Notes: generated by a model not told the origin, from the letters alone. Positions 8,910-17,731 are shown, numbered from the stretch's first letter. The stretch: 36,348 nt of DNA from Bdellovibrionales bacterium (GCA_020434345.1 JAGRAZ010000013.1:1-36348), one strand, 5' to 3'. Program-made: numbers and translations.

Positions 8910-10817
8910 TCAATGAGCTTTTTTAAGCGTTTTTACCTCTTCTATTTTCTCTTGTAAAAAGGTGTTTTCTGGTTCTAATTGCAGTGAAAATTGTAAATTA
9001 ACCAAAGCTCCCTCATAGTTTTTTTCTTTGATTTGGAGTGCGGCTAGATTGTAATACTCTTTTGCTTTAAAATGTGTTGGAGGATTTTTTTTGCTTATAT
9101 CTGCTCTTTCCTCAGGCAGAATGAGCATGTCTTCATCATATTTTTTTCGTGCTTGAAAATTTTTTAACGTTTTATATGACTGAGAAATTTTTTTGAAAAC
9201 CTGATTTGCTATTTTATGTTCTTCTTTTGAGGGCCCGTTAAAAAATCGATCTGGATGAAAATATTTACAACACATACGGAAAGCGTCGTGCACTTCTTTG
9301 GGTGAAGACTTGGGATCCACTGCTAAAAGTTGGTAATAGTTAAGTTGATCCATTTTCTCATAAATAGCATAGAGAACAATTTCGGGTCCTTGATTAGGTA
9401 ATTTATCAATAATATATTCACGTAGTGAAGGAATATCCGGCCTTGTTTCGAGTGCTCGCTGAAATGATTTTAGTGCGTTTTGTTCCTGTTTTAAAAGAGT
9501 ACATAATTTTCCTAAAAGAAAGAAAGGCTCATAACGGTTTGGATGGTTTTCAATATGATATTTGACCAAATCAAAACAAATATTTTGATATTTTTGTTCC
9601 TTGATAAATTGACTTGTAAGAATGAATTCAACGTATTGAATTGAAAATTGTATAGATTGAGAATTTTCTTCAAGATACCGCAATCCAAATTCAGCTGCTT
9701 CAGTACCTTGATGCCCCATTCGCAACTGATTGAAGTGATCTTGCGCCTTTTCATGTGCGATTGATTGAGATGTTTCAAAAAAGGATTGCGCCTTACCTTG
9801 TTTTAAATACTGATCGTATTCAACTCGTTTTTGAGAGTTAGATAATACAGAATAAGCTTCCTCAATAAGTAGTTTAAGTTTTTGTGTGATGTTATCTTCT
9901 GTTTTACTAAATAACTCGATATCATCAATTTTTTGTAATTTTTGCTTGAGTTGTAGGTACTGACGTTCAATTTGAGCATGATTTGAAGTTGGAGATAATG
10001 AAAAGCATTGATAGTAGTTTGATCCAAGCGCATTTTTCCAATGATTAATAATCTCTTCTCGTAACATGTGGTTTTCGATCGACAAATTTTCGACAAACGT
10101 TTTTGTTATATATTGTGTTGCGCTTTCAATTGTTACCCATTCCATTAATGAAAAGGAAAGTAAGTATGAAAGAATTTTTTGTCGATCTAAAAGACTGTTT
10201 GTAAAAATGTCCTGTAAGGTTTTATGCTGACATAAAATTGTATAAAGACCTTTAATACTTGTTTGGACAACATCTTTTGGAAATAATTCAGTGACAGTTA
10301 TTGTGGTTTCTTCATTTTGCAATGCGGGAGCAATTGCATATATGTCGTCGAGAGACATATTGTGCGCTACATGTGTAATAAAATCTAGATTTGATGCAAT
10401 GATAGGTACTGTAGAGGGAAACTGTTTGGGTTCAAAACTTATATTGTCTGGCGTGTCTGTAGATATATTTTGAACAACAAATAACGCGTGTTTATATTTC
10501 CATTCTTGTAGTTCAGCTTCCGTAATACTTTTGCTTTCTATAGCTAAATCCCATTGGCGAACATTTGCTTCCATTGCTTTTAAAAGATAAATATCGTAAG
10601 CATTTTTTGTTATGATACCCTCGTGATATAAAAATGATCCGGGCAGCTCTCGAACAATTGTTGAAGTAACAGCGATACAATCGCCCTGACTAAATAGAAG
10701 TTTTCTTGTTTGTTGATCTTTTTGAAGAATTAAAATGCCACTTACTTTTTTGCTTCCAATGCTTGCCAGCCTTTGAATCAAAGACGCATGCTCATGAAAT
10801 AGATTTCTTCGTTCCAT
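8910..10817 (-). CDS. DUF4388 - degenerate J - TPR - J-domain - TPR co-chaperone
   Basis: This is a 635-residue cytoplasmic protein. Residues about 10-75 form a DUF4388/PATAN-like module (ASLIQRLASIGSKKVSGILI, LFSQGDCIAV, HEGIITKNAYD). Residues about 267-337 resemble a J-domain (SNYYQCFSL ... AYSVLSNSQKRVEYDQYL) but lack the HPD tripeptide. Residues about 405-470 look like TPRs. Residues 493-562 are a proper J-domain (LNYYQLLAVDPKSS, HPD at 521-523, SYKTLKNFQARKKYDED). A last TPR spans about 585-620. An intact HPD implies it stimulates an Hsp70 ATPase. The obvious partner is the Hsp70 gene ending only 3 bp upstream. DUF4388 proteins are common in deltaproteobacterial signalling. The actual client is unknown. 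Confidence 0.88.
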   Translation of the reverse strand: MERRNLFHEHASLIQRLASIGSKKVSGILILQKDQQTRKLLFSQGDCIAVTSTIVRELPGSFLYHEGIITKNAYDIYLLKAMEANVRQWDLAIESKSITEAELQEWKYKHALFVVQNISTDTPDNISFEPKQFPSTVPIIASNLDFITHVAHNMSLDDIYAIAPALQNEETTITVTELFPKDVVQTSIKGLYTILCQHKTLQDIFTNSLLDRQKILSYLLSFSLMEWVTIESATQYITKTFVENLSIENHMLREEIINHWKNALGSNYYQCFSLSPTSNHAQIERQYLQLKQKLQKIDDIELFSKTEDNITQKLKLLIEEAYSVLSNSQKRVEYDQYLKQGKAQSFFETSQSIAHEKAQDHFNQLRMGHQGTEAAEFGLRYLEENSQSIQFSIQYVEFILTSQFIKEQKYQNICFDLVKYHIENHPNRYEPFFLLGKLCTLLKQEQNALKSFQRALETRPDIPSLREYIIDKLPNQGPEIVLYAIYEKMDQLNYYQLLAVDPKSSPKEVHDAFRMCCKYFHPDRFFNGPSKEEHKIANQVFKKISQSYKTLKNFQARKKYDEDMLILPEERADISKKNPPTHFKAKEYYNLAALQIKEKNYEGALVNLQFSLQLEPENTFLQEKIEEVKTLKKAH

Positions 10818-10820
10818 AGA

Positions 10821-12380
10821 TCACGTTTTAAAATCAAATTGTGGAGATGTAGAAAGTTCTTGTACCTGTTCTTTTTCTAATCTTCCCGCTGCAATAAGTT
10901 GAATAGACTGCTTCCGGCCTGTTTCTGAATTAACCGCAGTAACATTTAATATTCCATTGGTATCAATTTCAAAATTTACATCTACAGAAACTTCCCCAGC
11001 CTTTCCTTGTGGTAAATCGTGTAAAACAAACTCACCTAAAAGTTCGTTTTGTGTAGCTTTTTTACTTTCACCTTGGAAAACACTAATTCGAACAGATTGC
11101 TGGTCATCCATGCTTGTTGTAAAACTTTCTGTATGGTCAACAGGTAGTGGTGTGTTAATTTCAACGATGCGATGAAGTAAGCCTCCACGAATTTCGATGC
11201 CTAGAGAAAGAGGCGTAAGATCAACAAGTACGACGTCTTTTTGACCTCCGACCAAAATATCTCCCTGAATGGCTGCTCCAATCGCAACAACTTGATCTGG
11301 ATCAATGTTGGCTTTGGGTTCTCGCTGAAAATAGCCTTGAACAAAATTTCTTACAATTGGCATTCTTGTGGGGCCACCAACAAGAATTAGTCCATTTAGG
11401 TCTGATACACGCATGGTTGCGTGAGATAGTGCCTCATCACAAACTTGAAACGTTCTTTGCATCAGGTCGTTTACCAGCTCTTTGAGTTTTGGTTGGTCGA
11501 AAACCATTTCAAAAGGGATTGTTCCATCTTCATTTGGTACATTCATCGTAATAGAAATTTTTTCTTTTTCATTTAAAGAAATTCGAGCATGTTCAACTTG
11601 AGATCGTAAATTTTGGTATACATATGGATCTTGGCGAGGATCAATATCGTGTTCTCGAATAAATGCGTCACAAATCCAATCGATAATACGGTCATCAAAA
11701 TCTTCACCACCAAGATATGTATCTCCAGCGCTAGAAACAACTTCAAAAACGCCATCTCCTAATTCTAATATTGAAATATCAAAAGTACCTCCACCGAGGT
11801 CATAAACAGCTACTGTTTGTTTCTCTCCACTGCCATATCCGTAGGCCAGAGCGGCAGCTGTTGGTTCATTAATAATTCGAATGATATCAAGTCCTGCAAT
11901 TTTACCAGCATCAATAGTGGCAGCTCTTTGATTGTCGTTAAAATATGCCGGCACTGTCACAACTGCTTTATGAAAAGTTTCTTTAAAATAATTTTCAGCA
12001 ATAGACTTCATTTTTTTCAAGATTGCTGCAGAAATTTCCTGCAAAGTGAAAATTTGCCCATTGATTTCTAATAAAACGCTGTGGTTTGGACCTTCTAAAA
12101 TAGAATAAGGCATCAAATATTTGGCTTTTTTCACTTCGGATGTGAAAAATTTTCTTCCGATCAATCTTTTGGATGCATAAACGGTTTGCTTGGGATTTGT
12201 TGCGAGTTTTTGTTTGGCCTCAACACCAACTAATATTCTTCCAGCCTGATCAAAATGAACAATTGAAGGTTGGATTTTATTTCCATGAGCGTCTGGTACA
12301 ACAAATGGAACTTGGTTGTGAATAACAGCAACACAAGAATTTGAGGTTCCAAGATCAATGCCCAATACTTTCTCAATCAT
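10821..12380 (-). CDS. Specialised Hsp70 (DnaK paralogue) lacking the alpha-helical lid
   Basis: The ATG at 12380 gives [19 protein letters not shown], the usual DnaK N-terminus, and 519 residues. A TTG at 12419 would add 13 residues unlike DnaK and is less likely. All nucleotide-binding motifs are present: [43 protein letters not shown] and [11 protein letters not shown]. The beta substrate-binding domain follows ([34 protein letters not shown]). The protein then ends within about 35 residues, whereas canonical DnaK continues for roughly another 100 residues of helical lid. It is the first gene of a tight minus-strand operon with its own J-protein. It is probably an accessory Hsp70 with altered substrate hold time, not the housekeeping DnaK; this role is inferred. 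Confidence 0.92.
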   Translation of the reverse strand: MIEKVLGIDLGTSNSCVAVIHNQVPFVVPDAHGNKIQPSIVHFDQAGRILVGVEAKQKLATNPKQTVYASKRLIGRKFFTSEVKKAKYLMPYSILEGPNHSVLLEINGQIFTLQEISAAILKKMKSIAENYFKETFHKAVVTVPAYFNDNQRAATIDAGKIAGLDIIRIINEPTAAALAYGYGSGEKQTVAVYDLGGGTFDISILELGDGVFEVVSSAGDTYLGGEDFDDRIIDWICDAFIREHDIDPRQDPYVYQNLRSQVEHARISLNEKEKISITMNVPNEDGTIPFEMVFDQPKLKELVNDLMQRTFQVCDEALSHATMRVSDLNGLILVGGPTRMPIVRNFVQGYFQREPKANIDPDQVVAIGAAIQGDILVGGQKDVVLVDLTPLSLGIEIRGGLLHRIVEINTPLPVDHTESFTTSMDDQQSVRISVFQGESKKATQNELLGEFVLHDLPQGKAGEVSVDVNFEIDTNGILNVTAVNSETGRKQSIQLIAAGRLEKEQVQELSTSPQFDFKT

Positions 12381-12420
12381 ATCGCTAGTTCTATCGTAAC
12401 AAGATTTTTGGTATTTCAAA

Positions 12421-12444
12421 GGGATTTTACAACTTAAAAGTCCC
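12421..12444. promoter_or_regulatory. Imperfect inverted repeat between Hsp70 and ilvA promoters
   Basis: GGGATTTT and AAAAGTCCC pair with a single bulged base around a 7-nt spacer. The repeat lies in the roughly 100-bp gap from which the Hsp70 operon and threonine dehydratase diverge. Its position suits an operator or a leader hairpin of the Hsp70 operon. It does not match CIRCE (TTAGCACTC-N9-GAGTGCTAA). The function is inferred from position only. Confidence 0.3.
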
Positions 12445-12483
12445 TCGTCTTTTATCCAATAATATTATACATAAAGAGGGAGT

Positions 12484-13695
12484 ATGGCATCTATCCAATA
12501 CGAAGATATTACACTGGCCCAACAGAAAATTGGGTCTATGCTTCCAATAACACCGATCTCGATTTTATCTTGTCCCAAGATACAAACCAAAGTTCATCTG
12601 AAGCTTGATACACTTATGCGAACGGGTTCATTTAAAGAGCGTGGCGCACTCCATGCGCTTTTACATATTCGAGATCAAGGCACTTACAAAAAAATCATTG
12701 GCGCCTCCGCGGGCAACCATGCCCAAGCAGTGAGCTATCATGCCAGTAAGCTCGGTTTTGAAGTGTCTATGATCATGCCCACACAAACACCCATTAATAA
12801 GGTCATATCAACACAAAAATGGGGTGCCAATGTTGAGTTGCAAGGCGAAACAGTCGATCAAGGTATCGAGATGGCAAGGGAACGTGCCAAAAATACTGGC
12901 GAAGCATTTATTCATGCCTTTGATGACCCAAATGTTATTGCAGGACAGGGTGTATGTGCGCTTGAAATTTTTGATCAAATATCTGACATTGATTACTTTG
13001 TTGTCCCAGTAGGTGGAGGTGGCTATATCTCTGGTATTGCTGCAGTTGTGAAACATCTAAATCCAAAAGCCAAGGTTATCGGTGTTCAAACAGAAGTTTT
13101 TCCGCAAGTTGCCTATGCATACCGTGGTGAAACCTTTGTATCTAAGCAAGGTTCAGTAACAATTGCCGATGGTATCGCTGTAAAGGGTATTGGGCAATAT
13201 ACGCTTCCCATGATTCAAAAATATGTTGATGACATTGTGCTTGTAAAGGATGAAGAGATTGCAGATGCGATTTTATATCTACTTCAAAACAAGAAAATTC
13301 TTGCAGAAGGGGCAGGTGCTTCGGGTTTAGCAGCGCTTTTATCGGAAAAAATTTCAATTCCTGAAGGAAAAAAAGTTATTACACCTATTTGTGGCGGTAA
13401 TATTGATATGAATCTGTTATCTCGCATTATTGAAAAGGGATATCTAAAAAGTAAACGTTTGTTGAAGGTAAACGTAATTATTTCTGACCGGCCGGGATCA
13501 CTGCACCAATTAACAGGAATCTTGTCTTCGTTAAAGGTCAACATTTTAAACATTCATCATGATCGTGTTTCAACACATATTCCCTATTATAATACTGGTA
13601 CTGAACTTATGCTTGAAACTAGAGGGGAAGAACACGCACAAGAAGTGGTTGAAGCGTTAGAAAAACATTGCCTTTTTGTTAGAGTAAGAAATTAG
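12484..13695 (+). CDS. ilvA: Threonine ammonia-lyase (threonine dehydratase) with ACT domain
   Basis: This 403-residue PLP enzyme converts L-threonine to 2-oxobutanoate and ammonia, feeding isoleucine synthesis or catabolism. The Schiff-base Lys is K51 in TGSFKERGA. The substrate loop ASAGNHAQ, the phosphate-binding GGGG in PVGGGGYISG, and CGGNID near residue 305 fit fold-type II PLP enzymes. From about residue 327 a single ACT domain follows (LKVNVIISDRPGSLHQLTGI), as in the short catabolic/biosynthetic forms. AAAGAGGGAGT before the ATG is a strong ribosome-binding site. It is divergent from the Hsp70 operon. The stop overlaps the convergent IMPase gene. Whether it is the IlvA or TdcB type cannot be told from sequence alone. 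Confidence 0.93.
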   Translation: MASIQYEDITLAQQKIGSMLPITPISILSCPKIQTKVHLKLDTLMRTGSFKERGALHALLHIRDQGTYKKIIGASAGNHAQAVSYHASKLGFEVSMIMPTQTPINKVISTQKWGANVELQGETVDQGIEMARERAKNTGEAFIHAFDDPNVIAGQGVCALEIFDQISDIDYFVVPVGGGGYISGIAAVVKHLNPKAKVIGVQTEVFPQVAYAYRGETFVSKQGSVTIADGIAVKGIGQYTLPMIQKYVDDIVLVKDEEIADAILYLLQNKKILAEGAGASGLAALLSEKISIPEGKKVITPICGGNIDMNLLSRIIEKGYLKSKRLLKVNVIISDRPGSLHQLTGILSSLKVNILNIHHDRVSTHIPYYNTGTELMLETRGEEHAQEVVEALEKHCLFVRVRN

Positions 13696-14456
13696 GAAGC
13701 TTCTTTAAACAAATGCTCAATTGATACTTTTCCATTGCATGCGATTAAATTTCCATTTGTAAGATCAGAAAAGGGTTGTCCATTTCGATGAAAAACTTTT
13801 CCACCTGCCATTTCAACCAACAGCACACCTGCAGCAATGTCCCAGATATTGAGTTTAGATGCACAAAATATATCAACAGCGCCACAGGCAACTTGAGCAA
13901 AATTAAACACAGCAGAACCAGATCGTCTAAAGCTTTGATGGTATTGACTTACAAGTGTTACCAGTTCCGGTAGACCTTGTGAGTAAGTATGGGGCTGTCC
14001 AATTTCAACCAAGGATGCTTTTGTATCGATAATATTTGAAACACTAATGGTAGCTTGATTACAAGTGCTTTTTTTACCGATCTCTGCAAAAAATCGTTGT
14101 CCAAACATTGGAAGTTCAATCCAGCCAAGTACGGGTTTACCTTGTTTCACAAGCGCGATGGTAATGCCAAAAATAGGAAAACCATGTGCAAAATTGAGTG
14201 TTCCATCGATTGGATCAATGATCCAAAAGGTATCTTCTTGGTTGTAGTTATGAGAACTAGTTTTTTCTTCTGATATAACTTGAATATCAGGAAAGGCTTT
14301 TTCTAATGATGTGGTCAGCATTTGATCAACATACAAATCTGCTTCCGTGACCCAGTCGTTTTGATTTTTTGTTTGGATTTCAAAACTTTGCTTTTTGAAT
14401 TGATCGATTAAATACTGACTTGCCTGATTCAAAAGTGGCTCGATAACATCAAACAT
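13692..14456 (-). CDS. Inositol monophosphatase family protein (SuhB-like)
   Basis: This is a 254-residue Mg2+-dependent phosphatase of the IMPase fold. The signature motifs are WVTEADLYVD (residues 35-44), SEEK (62-65, metal-binding Glu), DPIDGTLNF at 81-89 with metal ligands D81 and D84, and WDIAAG near 205. The length fits SuhB or histidinol/inositol phosphatases. The natural substrate cannot be assigned: inositol-1-phosphate, histidinol-phosphate or 3'-phosphoadenosine-type substrates are all known in the family. It is convergent with ilvA, overlapping it by 4 bp, and divergent from the sigma-54 activator gene. Confidence 0.9.
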   Translation of the reverse strand: MFDVIEPLLNQASQYLIDQFKKQSFEIQTKNQNDWVTEADLYVDQMLTTSLEKAFPDIQVISEEKTSSHNYNQEDTFWIIDPIDGTLNFAHGFPIFGITIALVKQGKPVLGWIELPMFGQRFFAEIGKKSTCNQATISVSNIIDTKASLVEIGQPHTYSQGLPELVTLVSQYHQSFRRSGSAVFNFAQVACGAVDIFCASKLNIWDIAAGVLLVEMAGGKVFHRNGQPFSDLTNGNLIACNGKVSIEHLFKEAS

Positions 14457-14636
14457 ATGCCTACGCCCATAACATTTTTTTGAGATTTTCCCTAGTTCTG
14501 AGTGGAATTGAAGATCTAAGTTATTAAAATTATTATATAATTATTAATAAAGGAATAAATTGGCGAAAAATTGCCATTTTATGTAGAATAGAAGTGTTGG
14601 AAAGGTAAAAAAGCTTAAAATCGGCGCAAAGAGAGC

Positions 14637-16487
14637 ATGGCAGTAGAATACGAAAAAACCCAACCGCTTGTAAAACAAAAGCAAATTGGCGAAGATCGGC
14701 AAACCGATCTTTTGGTCAAGTCTTATTTGGTGGCGATGTCTGGCCCCCATGCAGGCACGGTTTTTACATTGTCCCAAGGTCAGCTTATCGCAGGGAGAAC
14801 GCCTGATACCGATATTTTCTTGCAAGACCATCAGGTCTCTCGGCAGCATGCACAATTTACAATTGAAATGGGAGAAACCCATATAGAAGATATGGGTTCA
14901 ACCAATGGTACCTTTGTCAATGGTAAGCGCCTGTCACAAATGGTTTCTTTGGCAGATGGTGATGAAGTACAAATTGGTGCGACCAATTTCCGATTTTCCA
15001 TTCATAACCCAATTGATGGAAACAAATTAGGGTTAAATAACCATGGATACTTTGAAACTCGCTTACAAGAAGAACTAGATCGAGCGGCAAGGTATAAAAG
15101 AAATCTATCACTACTTATGATCGGCCCATCACTCGATCCAACTGAGCTTCTAAAACATACTGCCCTGTTAAGTCAGGAATATCCTACTGTTGTAAAATAT
15201 ATACAAAATGTCATTCGTACAATGGATTTACTTGCGCACTTTGGAAAATATGAATTGGAACTTATTCTACCTGAGACAGATAAAACATCTGCAATTCAAT
15301 TGGCTGAAAGAATCGCAAAAGAAGCAAGGTTTAGTAAAGATATTCTTATTTCTGTAGGTGTTGCTAGTTTCCCTGAAGATGGAAATACAGCAGACATTAT
15401 TATTGAAAGATCTAGACAAGCGCTCAAGCAAGCGCGCTCTTCAAAACATAAAACGCACGTAGTTCAACATGAAGAAGAAGCACGACGTGTAATGCTTACA
15501 GGCCAGAAGGAAGTCATTGTTCGTAGTGAAAAGATGAAAGAGCTTTTCGATGTCATTGACCGAATTGCAAAGTCAACAATCACAGTTCTTATTCAAGGAG
15601 AAACTGGTGTAGGAAAAGAAGTGGTTGCTGAAGCGATTCACTCCAAAAGTGATCGCCGTGACAAACCACTGGTTTGCATCAATTGTGCAGCGATTACTGA
15701 AACGCTTTTAGAAAGTGAGCTTTTCGGACATGAAAAAGGTGCGTTTACTGGTGCGGATCAGCGTAAAATAGGCCTTTTTGAAACCGCACAAGGCGGCACA
15801 ATATTTTTAGACGAAATTGGCGAAATGCCTTTGAAAACACAAGCAAAGTTATTACGTGTTCTTCAAGAAAAAACCATCATGAGAATCGGTTCGAATAAAG
15901 AAATTGCCATTGATGTACGTGTTGTGGCAGCAACGAACAGAAAACTTGAAGAGCAAGTTTTACAAGGGCATTTTCGTGAAGATTTGTACTATCGTTTAAA
16001 TGCAGCAACGCTAACAATTCCACCACTTCGTGAAAGAAAGGAAGAAATTCCTTATTTAAGCAAAACATTTGTGAAAATGTGCTGCGTAGAAAACGGGTTC
16101 AATCAGAAAAATATAAGTCCAGAAGCGATGGATATTCTTATGCAATATTCATGGCCGGGAAACATACGTGAACTCAAAAATACAATAGAACGTTCCGTAA
16201 TTATCGCTGAAGGAGATACTCTTTTTAAAGAATCATTATCAAGCAAACTAACATCTGAAGATTCGATGCCAGCTATGAATTCGTTTATCGAAGCAGACGG
16301 TGAGATCATAGATGATGCGACAGTGGTTGGTGATATGAAAGAAGTCGTTGCTGCTTACGAAAAGGACTTGATTATTAATGCACTTAAAAGATCTGATTGG
16401 AATCAAACAAAAGCTGCGGATTTACTAAATGTTCCTAGGAGGACTTTGGTTTCTAAAATTAAGAAATACAAAATTAGGAAGGAATAG
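14637..16487 (+). CDS. FHA - degenerate GGDEF - AAA - Fis sigma-54-dependent activator
   Basis: This is a 616-residue transcription activator. Residues about 30-122 are an FHA phosphothreonine-binding domain (GRTPDTDIFL, VSRQHAQF, STNGTFVNG). Residues about 136-275 resemble a GGDEF domain (YFETRLQEELDRAARYKRNLSLLMI, ISVGVASFPEDG), but the catalytic signature is replaced by FGKYELELIL, so it should not make c-di-GMP. Residues about 292-525 are the AAA+ domain: Walker A GETGVGKE at 321-328, the sigma-54 contact loop GAFTGA at 368-373 and Walker B TIFLDEIGE at 388-396. The C-terminus is a Fis-type HTH (NQTKAADLLNVPRRTLVSKI). Input is probably Ser/Thr phosphorylation read by the FHA domain. The ATG follows AGAGAG. 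The next gene is 24 bp downstream. Confidence 0.94.
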   Translation: MAVEYEKTQPLVKQKQIGEDRQTDLLVKSYLVAMSGPHAGTVFTLSQGQLIAGRTPDTDIFLQDHQVSRQHAQFTIEMGETHIEDMGSTNGTFVNGKRLSQMVSLADGDEVQIGATNFRFSIHNPIDGNKLGLNNHGYFETRLQEELDRAARYKRNLSLLMIGPSLDPTELLKHTALLSQEYPTVVKYIQNVIRTMDLLAHFGKYELELILPETDKTSAIQLAERIAKEARFSKDILISVGVASFPEDGNTADIIIERSRQALKQARSSKHKTHVVQHEEEARRVMLTGQKEVIVRSEKMKELFDVIDRIAKSTITVLIQGETGVGKEVVAEAIHSKSDRRDKPLVCINCAAITETLLESELFGHEKGAFTGADQRKIGLFETAQGGTIFLDEIGEMPLKTQAKLLRVLQEKTIMRIGSNKEIAIDVRVVAATNRKLEEQVLQGHFREDLYYRLNAATLTIPPLRERKEEIPYLSKTFVKMCCVENGFNQKNISPEAMDILMQYSWPGNIRELKNTIERSVIIAEGDTLFKESLSSKLTSEDSMPAMNSFIEADGEIIDDATVVGDMKEVVAAYEKDLIINALKRSDWNQTKAADLLNVPRRTLVSKIKKYKIRKE

Positions 16488-16500
16488 GCAATAGGAACAA

Positions 16501-16506
16501 AGGAGG
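16501..16506 (+). promoter_or_regulatory. Strong ribosome-binding site choosing a TTG start
   Basis: AGGAGG lies 5 nt before the TTG at 16512, the ideal distance. An ATG at 16508 sits only 1 nt after it and opens a frame of seven codons ending in TAG. The TTG is therefore the likely start of the 197-residue gene. The overlapping ATG is either a decoy or a minor upstream initiation site. Confidence 0.65.
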
Positions 16507-16511
16507 TATGA

Positions 16512-17105
16512 TTGATCCATTCGTATTCTAGCACATTGATTTATTTTCGTGATCAAATCAAAAAGATTTTATCAACGAAGAAATGCAGCATTCAAGAAGC
16601 AACAGAATACTATATTGTAACTCTCCTCCACGCCCTTACGCACGTTGATCAAGAATCAGAGTCACGTCCTGTCGATTGTGAAATTCCTTTAGCACTTCTC
16701 TACGCAAAAGCTTGTGAAGCCGATAATGTTTTTGAAAAATACCAACATTTAAAAATTCTAGGAGATCATGCACTCTTTGTTTCTGGTCTCTTTGGAGACT
16801 CATTAAAAAATCAGATTGTTGATATAGATTATTATATTGGTATGGGGTCTAATGCTTATCAAATACTGACTTCAATCAGTGTAAACAAAGAGTTTTCTGA
16901 TATTTATGGCGAATTATCCTTAAAGTTTGATTTTATGGTGGATATTCTATCAGAGCTTAGTGAAGAATTTCACGCAACATCCAATCATGATCTTTTGAGA
17001 TTATATGAAAGATGGACGTATACAAAAAGCGATAGACTATTACGAAAATTGAGAAATAAAGGCATGGATCCACTGATGGTGAGTGGAGAGAAAAAATGTC
17101 ACTAG
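16512..17105 (+). CDS. Uncharacterised protein in the FHA-activator operon
   Basis: This 197-residue soluble protein starts at TTG, chosen because of the AGGAGG 5 nt upstream. It has no signal peptide or membrane segment. The composition is helix-rich (CSIQEATEYYIVTLLHAL, EADNVFEKYQHLKILGDHAL). A central segment reads FVSGLFGDSLKNQIVDIDYY, and the C-terminal end is basic (LLRKLRNKGMDPLM). I do not recognise a family. It lies 24 bp after the sigma-54 activator and overlaps the next gene by 10 bp, so the genes are probably cotranscribed. Confidence 0.8.
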   Translation: MIHSYSSTLIYFRDQIKKILSTKKCSIQEATEYYIVTLLHALTHVDQESESRPVDCEIPLALLYAKACEADNVFEKYQHLKILGDHALFVSGLFGDSLKNQIVDIDYYIGMGSNAYQILTSISVNKEFSDIYGELSLKFDFMVDILSELSEEFHATSNHDLLRLYERWTYTKSDRLLRKLRNKGMDPLMVSGEKKCH

Positions 17106-17716
17106 TTCTTTCATTGATACAAGAAAAAATTCAGAGAATCTACGGTTTGAGCACCATTCCAAAGGTCCAACAGTTTTTGTTAGATGATCGTCATATAGAA
17201 GATCTTCAACTCAATCAAAGACCACAAGTTGTACTTATACCTGAAGGTGATGATGTGCAGTTGGGTGTATATTTGGGTGAAGCAATGAATCATGCAAATC
17301 ATGACCTGCAGCATTATACGTCTATTGTTGAAGAAATTAGTCACTTTGTTTATCTGTTTTGGAATTTGGACAATCAACGTCAAGTATCCTTGCTTGATAT
17401 TGAAGTTCAAGGTGAACTCGATAAATATTTACTGTTAGCGGACCAATGGGGTTTTTCAGAAGCTTTAACCATTTTTGAATCGTATTTTTTTAGGCATAAT
17501 CTAAGTGAAGAGGAAAAAGAGAGATATCGGGAAGCCAGTGAATTATCTCAACATTTTATAGAAAAAATCATAGCCGGCCAGCCCAGCCAACCAGAATTAT
17601 TGCAGTATTTGCGCGAGTTATATCGAAAAAGCTCACCAAGTAGAATTTCTGAGATGTCTAAAATTAGAAATCAGATGAAACGAAAAAAACTTGTAGGAAA
17701 GAAAAAGGGGTGGTAG
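17096..17716 (+). CDS. Uncharacterised protein, pair of the preceding gene
   Basis: This 206-residue soluble protein has an ATG preceded by GGAGAG and overlaps the previous gene by 10 bp. It has an acidic, helix-rich middle (HYTSIVEEISHFVYLFWNLD, VSLLDIEVQGELDKYLLLAD) and a strongly basic tail (KIRNQMKRKKLVGKKKGW). No family is recognised. The EEISHF segment is not a metalloprotease HExxH. The basic tail suggests nucleic-acid or membrane contact, which is a guess. It is followed 15 bp later by a PilZ gene, so it is probably part of the same signalling operon. Confidence 0.8.
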   Translation: MSLVLSLIQEKIQRIYGLSTIPKVQQFLLDDRHIEDLQLNQRPQVVLIPEGDDVQLGVYLGEAMNHANHDLQHYTSIVEEISHFVYLFWNLDNQRQVSLLDIEVQGELDKYLLLADQWGFSEALTIFESYFFRHNLSEEEKERYREASELSQHFIEKIIAGQPSQPELLQYLRELYRKSSPSRISEMSKIRNQMKRKKLVGKKKGW

Positions 17717-17731
17717 CGCTAAGGGTATATT

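Noticed and set aside
14560..14575. TTGGC-GAAAAA-TTGCC as a sigma-54 promoter upstream of the activator
   Set aside because: GG and GC are 11 bases apart instead of the required 12, and no other sigma-54 feature is seen.
17096..17716. EEISHF as a zinc-protease HExxH motif
   Set aside because: The order of residues does not match HExxH, and no second His or Glu ligand is placed correctly.
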